From: DATBMY01 sp036554605 | GTDB taxonomy: Bacteria; Acidobacteriota; Blastocatellia; UBA7656 | Assembly: GCA_036554605.1 (NCBI GenBank) | Contig: DATBMY010000001.1 | Location: forward strand, 1 to 11,075 | Reading direction: 5' to 3' | DNA length: 11,075 nt | Part shown: piece by piece, positions 5,382-11,075 of the stretch | Layout: each line of letters begins with the position of its first letter | Position numbering within the stretch: the stretch's first letter is position 1 | The notes under the pieces: model-generated | Told to the model about the DNA's origin: nothing | Databases searched by the model: none | Seen by the model: the letters and a program-made list of their open reading frames with translations, nothing else | Position numbers and translations under genes: made by a program

Positions 5382-7369
5382 GAAGGCTGGCGCAGGGTTA
5401 TGGCCTCTATGTAAGAGCTCTGTCCCGCGGAGGCGCGGTCGCTTAGAAGTCCGATTGAATCGATTCCGCCCGAAAGGTCCGTGGCCGCCTTCAGCCCTCG
5501 CGCGATCAAACGGCCGTCAATCCACATGCTGTATGCGTTCCGGCGCGTATTGATCAGCAACCGCACTCGCGTCCACTGCATCGAGTAAGCGCCCGCGGCC
5601 GCAGTGTCGCGCCCTTTGGTGTAGGTCCAGCGACCGGCGTTATTGAGCGCGACAGTTATCCCGAGCCGGTTGCCGGTTGACGTGAGCTGGCCCTTGTCGG
5701 GGCTTGAACCGCGGCTATTGCCGAGCCCGATCGCAAAACTCGATTTTCCGCCGCGCGCGGGAAGCGCCCAGGCCGTAAACTCGACAAGGCCGGTTAAAGG
5801 CTGGCTCAGGGTCTTGAAGGTCAGGTCCCCACGCTCGACTTCAAGCGCCCGCGGGCCTGATTTCACCACGACCCCCTGACAGCGCACCGAGCCGTTCTCG
5901 GTGCCAAGCCAGCTATCCCATCCGTTGCACATGTCGAGCGAAGTCTGCGGGTCGTCGCTCATTTTGAGCCACTGCCGCGCCTGGTCGAGCACACCATTGC
6001 GGGCCGACCTTTTTATCAACGATGCGTGGGTGTAGTCCGGCCCGGAAAAGAGCTTGAACTCCACTTTGCCCGCCATCGAAAAAACGAACTGCCCCCCTTC
6101 GCCCGTATTCGATACCGCAACCGGGATAGCGCTGCTGGTCATTATCAGCCCATCCCCGCGCGTGCCGTCGTCGCCCGCAATCAAAAAGTATCTAGTCTTT
6201 CCCGGCCCCTGCTTTGTGTTGTTGAGCGATTGGAAGAACGGCTGGCCAAATTCGGCGTCCATGAGCACGGTCTGGCGCAGCCCCGGCAAAAGCCCGATTG
6301 GAGGAATGGTCACCTTTAATCTCTCAGCCCAATCCTCCCAGATTTTTCCCATGCCGACGCCTCTGTGCGGGGTAGAGATGGTGACGAGGTTATTGATCCT
6401 ATTCTTCACGCCCTCTTCCTGCTCGATGGCCCATCGAGCGATCAAGCCTCCGGTGCCGTGCGCGATGATGTCGGCATTCTGCACGTTGTACTTTATCAAT
6501 TCGCGCGCAAGCAGCGCTCCGGTCTCGTCTATTCGTTTCCCCCAGGGGTACTGAAAGGCGACCACGTTATCGTAGTCTTGCTTTAACCCCTCGAGCAGGC
6601 CCTCTTTATTTACGAGGCCCCCTTCCAACGCGAATGCCTCCGCCCCGCTCATCGCGCCGTGAACGAGTATAAGGTTATGCGCGCCGGGATTGCTCAATTG
6701 TCGAAGGCTTCCCTTCCCTATGCGCGTCTTTCGCTCTACAAGACTGTTTGAAACGAGGAACTGGCCCGGGGCCTTATCGGCCACATCTTTCGAATGGCCC
6801 AGATCTTCCGATAAAGTCAGCGCCATTTCCTCGGCGGGATCAAGCAATCCGGCTCGCTGGAAGTAGGCCGAGAACATTTGCAGGCTCATTACCGCGAATA
6901 CCGTGAGTCTATCGGTCTCGGCCCTGATGAGATTCTTATTCGCGTCATGCCCCGTCTTCTTAAGGGCATGAAATCTTCCCGTCTTCTCATCCTGAGCGAA
7001 GACGGCAAGCTCCTGCTCATCCTTGATGCCCGAGTTTTTGACGAGCTGGTCGCTGTACGGGATTTCGACCTCTGCCGGAGTATTGAGCCGGGTCTCGGTC
7101 GGTCCCACCGCGACGGGAGTGACATCGGGCGGATAGGCCGGGTCAGCCTTTGCGGTGATGCTGACAGGCGTTTTTGCGGATACTCCGCCGGGCGGTATAA
7201 AGACCTTTGCCCCGTAACACGGGCTGCCCGCGTCGACTACTTCAACCTTTCCTCCATCCCTGCCGATTTCGCGGCTCGCTTCGGCCGAAAATTTGCACCC
7301 GGGCACCATTGATCCCGCGAGTAAAACCAGGATGAATAGCGTTTCTCTGTATGCCAAAGCCGGGCGCAT
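5345..7369 (-). CDS. Putative lipoprotein with ZU5-like, alpha/beta hydrolase (nucleophile Ser replaced by Gly) and lectin-like domains
   Basis: This 674-residue protein begins with a hydrophobic segment (10-21) and a lipobox-like VPGC with the lipidated Cys at 25, so it is probably membrane-anchored outside the cytoplasm. Residues about 35-110 resemble a ZU5 module (GGKV, then VFIPPGGV). Residues about 228-465 follow a PGAP1/lipase-like alpha/beta hydrolase: the oxyanion region LILVHG (233-238), the nucleophile elbow IIAHGTGGLIARW (301-313), ISTPHRG (331-337), candidate acid D406 in GDGLI, and candidate His H448 in YTHASL. At the elbow, family members usually have HSxGG; here G305 (codon GGC) occupies the Ser position, so hydrolysis is doubtful. 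Residues about 485-660 look like a concanavalin/LamG-type beta sandwich. The final 11 residues are encoded by the heptamer repeat. The start has AGGAGG four bases upstream. Ligand binding or cell-surface adhesion is possible, but the substrate is unknown. Confidence 0.8.
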   Translation of the reverse strand: MRPALAYRETLFILVLLAGSMVPGCKFSAEASREIGRDGGKVEVVDAGSPCYGAKVFIPPGGVSAKTPVSITAKADPAYPPDVTPVAVGPTETRLNTPAEVEIPYSDQLVKNSGIKDEQELAVFAQDEKTGRFHALKKTGHDANKNLIRAETDRLTVFAVMSLQMFSAYFQRAGLLDPAEEMALTLSEDLGHSKDVADKAPGQFLVSNSLVERKTRIGKGSLRQLSNPGAHNLILVHGAMSGAEAFALEGGLVNKEGLLEGLKQDYDNVVAFQYPWGKRIDETGALLARELIKYNVQNADIIAHGTGGLIARWAIEQEEGVKNRINNLVTISTPHRGVGMGKIWEDWAERLKVTIPPIGLLPGLRQTVLMDAEFGQPFFQSLNNTKQGPGKTRYFLIAGDDGTRGDGLIMTSSAIPVAVSNTGEGGQFVFSMAGKVEFKLFSGPDYTHASLIKRSARNGVLDQARQWLKMSDDPQTSLDMCNGWDSWLGTENGSVRCQGVVVKSGPRALEVERGDLTFKTLSQPLTGLVEFTAWALPARGGKSSFAIGLGNSRGSSPDKGQLTSTGNRLGITVALNNAGRWTYTKGRDTAAAGAYSMQWTRVRLLINTRRNAYSMWIDGRLIARGLKAATDLSGGIDSIGLLSDRASAGQSSYIEAITLRQPSGSGRRPVVSGQ

Positions 7370-7373
7370 ATTC

Positions 7374-7379
7374 CCTCCT
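7374..7379 (-). promoter_or_regulatory. Ribosome binding site of the lipoprotein gene
   Basis: A perfect AGGAGG on the - strand lies four bases before the ATG at 7369. It is the strongest Shine-Dalgarno in the window and fixes the start. A small stem, CCTCG-cat-CGAGG (7385-7397), lies just upstream in the leader. Confidence 0.8.
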
Positions 7380-7414
7380 GCGCGCCTCGCATCGAGGGGC
7401 GCAGTCTTCGGTCA

Positions 7415-7443
7415 AGAATAGTTATAAATGAGCTAGAAAGCAA
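7415..7443 (-). promoter_or_regulatory. Possible promoter of the lipoprotein gene
   Basis: On the - strand, TTGCTT (7443-7438) and TATTCT (7420-7415) are 17 bp apart, about 45 bases before the ATG. The matches are three and four of six consensus bases, so this is weak. It is supported mainly by the 190-bp gap after the nitrilase gene and the AT-rich sequence there. Confidence 0.28.
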
Positions 7444-7559
7444 TCAGCATAGACAGGATAAAAGTTATCAATCATTTTGTAGAGGCTTGGGACCGGCTCA
7501 TTCTCCGGCCGCGCGATATGGAAGAAGAATAGTAGTCCTTCTCGGGCCCAAATGGAAGC

Positions 7560-8477
7560 TTATTTCTTAAGCTCAAACTCGAATATGTCCGGACGCGAAT
7601 AGTGGCCGGTCACGTCTAAAGTGAGGCTTTCTTCGGCTATGCGAGAAGTGTCGATGTCTGCCGTCAGTATCGTTTCCTCATCGAAGACAGGTCCGGCTAT
7701 GACCCGGCCGTCGGGCGCGATGATTGCGCTTCCGCCTCTGAGCGTGAGCGAATCCGCGTCGTTCTTCAAACTTTCGATCAATTCGAGCTCCGGCGGCAGG
7801 TCGCGCGCTCGCATCAACGCGCCACAAGCCACAACGAAACATCGCCCTTCAAAAGCGTAGTGACGGCTCGCTACGAGGTTCATCTCTTTTACCTGCGGCC
7901 ACGCCGCTATATGTATCTCTTCGCCCGATACGTGAAGCGCCTGTCTCGCGAGCGGCATCCAGTGCTCCCAGCATATGAGTCCCCCGGTGCGACCGGCGCT
8001 CGTTTCGACCGCCTTCAGACTCGAGCCGTCGCCCTGCCCCCAGATCATTCGCTCCGTATAAGTAGGCATAATCTTCCGGTGGCGATTCAGCAACCGGCCG
8101 TCATCGTTAAACGTGAGCATCGTGTTATAGAGCGTGCCGCGGCCCGGCCCTTCCTTAACTCGCTCGTGAACGCTTATGTTGAGCACAACCGAATTGTCGC
8201 GCGCCGCGGCGGCAAGCGCGTCCGTAGCGGGGCCGGGTAGAACGACGCTGTTTTCCACCAGCCTGGCATAAACGCGCTTTACCGGCTCGTAATCCCATAA
8301 GGCCACGTCGCGACAGCAATCAAGCCACGCGGGATATCCCGGCAGCCAGGTTTCGGGAAAGACAACTATCTGCGCTCCCAGGCTGGCTGCTTCCGATATC
8401 AGCGACAGCGCGCGCTTTAAGGAAGCCTCAAGCTCCATATAAACCGGCGCCGCCTGTATTGCCGCGACTTTCACCAT
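7560..8477 (-). CDS. Nitrilase-type carbon-nitrogen hydrolase
   Basis: This 305-residue cytoplasmic enzyme has the complete nitrilase-superfamily catalytic set: E42 in FPETWLPGYP, K135 in HRKIMPTYTE, and nucleophile C169 in GGLICWEHWMPL, plus E142 as the usual fourth Glu. The CWEHWMP sequence and the C-terminal GHYSRPD (291-297) are typical of the true nitrilase branch, which hydrolyses R-CN to the acid plus ammonia, as opposed to amidases or carbamoylases. The exact substrate cannot be read from sequence; the relatives include aliphatic and aryl nitrilases and cyanide-degrading enzymes. Its length is a little short of the roughly 330-370 residues of many characterised nitrilases because the C-terminal extension involved in spiral assembly is missing. 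It starts 15 bases after the pcrA stop and probably shares its transcript. No clear Shine-Dalgarno precedes the ATG, consistent with coupling to pcrA translation. Confidence 0.92.
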   Translation of the reverse strand: MVKVAAIQAAPVYMELEASLKRALSLISEAASLGAQIVVFPETWLPGYPAWLDCCRDVALWDYEPVKRVYARLVENSVVLPGPATDALAAAARDNSVVLNISVHERVKEGPGRGTLYNTMLTFNDDGRLLNRHRKIMPTYTERMIWGQGDGSSLKAVETSAGRTGGLICWEHWMPLARQALHVSGEEIHIAAWPQVKEMNLVASRHYAFEGRCFVVACGALMRARDLPPELELIESLKNDADSLTLRGGSAIIAPDGRVIAGPVFDEETILTADIDTSRIAEESLTLDVTGHYSRPDIFEFELKK

Positions 8478-8492
8478 AATTATTCAAATGAG

Positions 8493-10874
8493 CTAGAGCT
8501 TTTCGAGCTGCGCGTATTTCGCGACGAATTTTTTCTGGCCGAATCCTGGAAAGTTCACCGTCAGCTTCGCCTCTTCGCCCGCCCCTTCGGCGCGCATTAT
8601 GACGCCCGTGCCGTAGCGTGCATGGCGCACGCGCGTGCCCACACGATAGCCGGGCTCCGGTTTTCTGCCCTCGGGCCCGCCCCGGCGCGTTTCTTGCGCG
8701 CCCGCTTCGTGCCCTGTGGCGCCCGTCTCGCTTACCCGCCGCTTGAAAAAGTCCATGACGCTTTCGGCGGAATTATACGTCTTCCCGCTATAGTTCGAGC
8801 TCTTGCGCGGGGCCGGGCGCTGCTCTCCCTTGAGCGCCGAAAGCGCTTCGCGGTTGTGGCGAGTCTCCGGTCGCGCCGCGAACCCAAGCCACGAAGGGCC
8901 GGCCGACATGTTTCGCAATAATTCAAGAGGGATTTCGTTTAGAAAACGAGACGGCTCGGCCGGAAGCTCTTCGCCGAACGTGCGCCGGCGCATCGCGTGC
9001 GTTATGTAGAGGAACTGCTGCGCCCGGGTGATGGCGACGTAACAGAGCCGCCGCTCTTCTTCCAGCTCTTCATCGCTCTGGAACGTGCGCGAGTGCGGGA
9101 ACAACCCCTCTTCCATGCCGACGATAAAAACGACCGGAAACTCCAGCCCCTTCGCCGCGTGGATAGTCATCATCGTGGCCCGCGCATCGGCCTTGTATTG
9201 ATCGGTGTCGGAAACAAGCGCCGCATGGTCGATAAAGTCTCTTAGCGTCTCTTCCTGCTCTTCAGCTTCGACCGCGGCCGTGACGAGTTCCTCTATATTG
9301 AGCAGCCGCCCCTCGCTCTCTTCGGTCTTGTCGTCCCTCAACCATTTGACGTAGCCGGTATCGAGCGTGGCGGCCTTGACTATCTCCGATAGCGGCCGGT
9401 TCGCCTCTACCATTTCACCCAGCGAAATTATTATCTGGCGGAATGCGTCTAAAGCGGCGGTCGCCCTCGGTCCCAGGCTGCGCTGCTCGACCACTACCGC
9501 GAGCGTCTCCCACAGCGACAGGTCAAGGTCCTTTTGCTGGCGAGCCAGAGAGTCGAGCGTCGTCTTGCCTATCCCGCGCGGCGGCGAATTGATAATACGC
9601 CCGAGCGCGACGTCGTCCCTCGGGTTGAGCGCGAGCTTTAGATAAGCGATCACGTCTTTGACCTCCGCGCGCTCATAAAACGAAAAGCCTCCTACAATGT
9701 TATAAGCTATGCCGCGACGGCGCAGCGACTCTTCGAATAGACGCGACTGCGCGTTGGTCCGGTATAAAATTGCGGCGCGAATTTGAGGCGATTGTCTTAG
9801 ATGCTCCTGGATCTTTTCAGCGACAAACGATGCCTCGCCTTCCCCGTCATAAGACTGGTAGTAGCGAATCTGTTCGCCCTGCCCGAGATCAGGCGTCGCG
9901 TAAAGAGTCTTGGGCAGCCGCCGCTGGTTGCGCTCTATTATCTGATTGGCCGCGCTCAGTATCGTCTGGGTCGAGCGGTAGTTTTGCTCCAGCTTTATAG
10001 TCTTTGTCCCTTCAAAGTCATGCTGGAAGTTCAATATGATGTTGAAGTCTGAGCCTCTGAAACCATAAATGCTCTGATCGAGGTCGCCGACGACGCAAAG
10101 GCTTCGATTCTTCCAGAACCCTTCCGAAGCGGTCTTTCGCGGGTCGATCTCCGCCGACCCGACCGCTATCAGCCGCGCAAGCTCGTACTGTATGCCGTTC
10201 GTATCCTGAAACTCGTCGATCATCACGTGGCGGAACCGCTCGTGATAATATGCTCGAACCTCGCCGACGCTCTTGAGCAGCTGGACTGTCTTTATCAAAA
10301 GATCGTCGAAGTCCAGCGCGTTCGCCTGGTGTAGCCGCTGCTCATATATCTTATATATCCGCGCTATGCGCTCGGTGCGGTCGCTTGCATACTCGCTCTG
10401 CCGGGCGTAGGAAACGGGAGAGATGCCGCGGTTCTTTGCCCAGCTTATAGCCGACAGCGCCTGGCGCGCGGTAAAGCTCTTGTCGTCGAGGTCGGTCTCT
10501 TTCATTATCGCCCGCACCACCCTCGCTTGATCGTCCTCGTCATAGATATTGAAGTTGCGCGTGTAACCCGCTTCCATTCGTTCTATGTCGCGGCGAAGGA
10601 TTCGGACGCAAAGCGAATGAAATGTCGATATGAGCGGCGACGACGTGAGCCGCTCGGAGCCGAGGTTCGCCTCAACGCGCGACTTCATCTCTCCGGCCGC
10701 CTTGTTTGTGAATGTCACCGCGAGAACCTGCCAGGGCGGCACGCCATGCTTTATCAGGTGGACGATTCGGAAGGTTATTACACGGGTTTTGCCGGAGCCC
10801 GCGCCGGCAATGACAAGGACCGGGCCTTCGACTGTCTCCACGGCCTCGCGCTGCGCTTCGTTGAGTCTATCCAT
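8493..10874 (-). CDS. pcrA: PcrA/UvrD-family ATP-dependent DNA helicase
   Basis: This 793-residue superfamily 1A 3'-5' helicase has all motifs in order: Q motif near LNEAQREAV (4-12), Walker A AGAGSGKT (23-30), motif Ia TFTNKAA (54-60), Walker B DEFQDT (220-225), motif III VGDLDQSIYGFRG (262-274), motif IV QNYRS (297-301), motif V TIHAAKGLEF (570-579) and motif VI YVAITRA (612-618). Residues about 743-793 match the Tudor-like C-terminal domain of PcrA (VGTRVRHARYGTGVI), which in other bacteria contacts RNA polymerase. The enzyme family unwinds DNA in nucleotide excision repair, removes RecA filaments and resolves transcription-replication conflicts. Compared with B. subtilis PcrA from memory, there is an insertion of about 15-17 residues between motifs II and III (about 238-254). 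The gene lies 15 bases after the isochorismatase-family gene and 15 before the nitrilase; no good Shine-Dalgarno is visible at its ATG. Confidence 0.96.
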   Translation of the reverse strand: MDRLNEAQREAVETVEGPVLVIAGAGSGKTRVITFRIVHLIKHGVPPWQVLAVTFTNKAAGEMKSRVEANLGSERLTSSPLISTFHSLCVRILRRDIERMEAGYTRNFNIYDEDDQARVVRAIMKETDLDDKSFTARQALSAISWAKNRGISPVSYARQSEYASDRTERIARIYKIYEQRLHQANALDFDDLLIKTVQLLKSVGEVRAYYHERFRHVMIDEFQDTNGIQYELARLIAVGSAEIDPRKTASEGFWKNRSLCVVGDLDQSIYGFRGSDFNIILNFQHDFEGTKTIKLEQNYRSTQTILSAANQIIERNQRRLPKTLYATPDLGQGEQIRYYQSYDGEGEASFVAEKIQEHLRQSPQIRAAILYRTNAQSRLFEESLRRRGIAYNIVGGFSFYERAEVKDVIAYLKLALNPRDDVALGRIINSPPRGIGKTTLDSLARQQKDLDLSLWETLAVVVEQRSLGPRATAALDAFRQIIISLGEMVEANRPLSEIVKAATLDTGYVKWLRDDKTEESEGRLLNIEELVTAAVEAEEQEETLRDFIDHAALVSDTDQYKADARATMMTIHAAKGLEFPVVFIVGMEEGLFPHSRTFQSDEELEEERRLCYVAITRAQQFLYITHAMRRRTFGEELPAEPSRFLNEIPLELLRNMSAGPSWLGFAARPETRHNREALSALKGEQRPAPRKSSNYSGKTYNSAESVMDFFKRRVSETGATGHEAGAQETRRGGPEGRKPEPGYRVGTRVRHARYGTGVIMRAEGAGEEAKLTVNFPGFGQKKFVAKYAQLEKL

Positions 10875-10889
10875 AACGGGGCCGCTTTA

Positions 10890-11075
10890 TTACTTGATAA
10901 GGCCTTGAACCGCCTTGAACTGCGGCGAATCGGCCGTCCGCATCATCTCAAAAAGCGCCATCTCCAGGTTCGATAAGACCGCGCCGGCCTGCGTCAGTCG
11001 CGCGAGCGCGACCTGCTTGCTTTCGGCTTTGCGCGACGTGATGCAATCGACCAGCAGGTGTACTTCAAGCCCCTG
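10890..11075 (-). CDS. Isochorismatase-family hydrolase, C-terminal 61 residues (5' end outside window)
   Basis: The - strand frame entering at 11075 is open for 61 codons to TAA at 10892-10890. The sequence GLEVHLLVDCITSRK (2-16), then ALARLTQAGAVLSN (23-36) and PQFKAVQGLIK at the end strongly resemble the C-terminus of YcaC/ISOC-type isochorismatase-domain proteins, where the strand EVHxxxDA and the helix xALxRMxxxGA are conserved. The catalytic Asp, Lys and Cys lie upstream, outside the window, so activity cannot be judged. In this family a Cys hydrolase site acts on small amides or related compounds; most members have unknown substrates. It is the first gene of a tight series with pcrA and the nitrilase (15-bp gaps). 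Confidence 0.82.
   Translation of the reverse strand, partial: QGLEVHLLVDCITSRKAESKQVALARLTQAGAVLSNLEMALFEMMRTADSPQFKAVQGLIK

Noticed and set aside
6026..7312. + strand open frames inside the lipoprotein gene
   Set aside because: They are antisense to a coding sequence with a strong ribosome site, lipobox and domain motifs; no motif is seen in the antisense translations.
7370..7559. RNA gene or riboswitch between nitrilase and lipoprotein genes
   Set aside because: Only a small five-pair stem and a weak promoter are visible; no conserved RNA motif or tRNA cloverleaf was found.

Overview
The window looks like chromosomal DNA from a bacterium with fairly high GC content. My best guess is an Acidobacteriota member of the Blastocatellia type. 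This rests on the TPR protein at the left end, which resembles a lineage-typical family, on the long two-domain PolX, and on the heptamer repeats; it is recognition from memory, not a search result. There are no rRNA or tRNA genes, no CRISPR array, no transposase and no phage structural genes.

Left part (1-1956, + strand). The 3' end of an unidentified gene overlaps the start of a TPR protein by one base (TAATG). A short unidentified gene (1343-1792) follows. This stretch is AT-richer by eye than the rest, and its gene spacing is loose with several hairpins. The next + strand gene (1957-3402) encodes an orphan stressosome-type sensor: two GAF domains followed by an RsbR-like STAS domain with both candidate phospho-threonines. 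It has a good sigma70-like promoter in front of it.

Right part (3406-11075, all - strand). In transcription order these are: the C-terminal end of an isochorismatase-family hydrolase, a PcrA/UvrD helicase with a C-terminal Tudor-like domain, a nitrilase, then after 190 bp a large lipoprotein (ZU5-like, alpha/beta hydrolase, lectin-like C-terminus), and after 127 bp a PolX-family protein. The first three are 15 bp apart and probably form one transcript. The lipoprotein has its own strong ribosome site and a possible promoter. PolX converges on the GAF/STAS gene, with only three bases between the two stop codons and a hairpin centred on them.

Two points stand out. The PolX protein has lost all three polymerase aspartates and the GS of its nucleotide-binding motif, yet keeps every PHP metal ligand, so it is predicted to be a nuclease and not a polymerase. 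The lipoprotein's alpha/beta hydrolase domain has Gly in place of the nucleophile Ser (HGTGG) but keeps the candidate acid and His. Between these two genes lies a fold-back of degenerate 7-bp repeats, whose right arm supplies the last codons of the lipoprotein gene. I see no complete new defence or mobile system; the novelty lies in these altered enzymes and the repeat.
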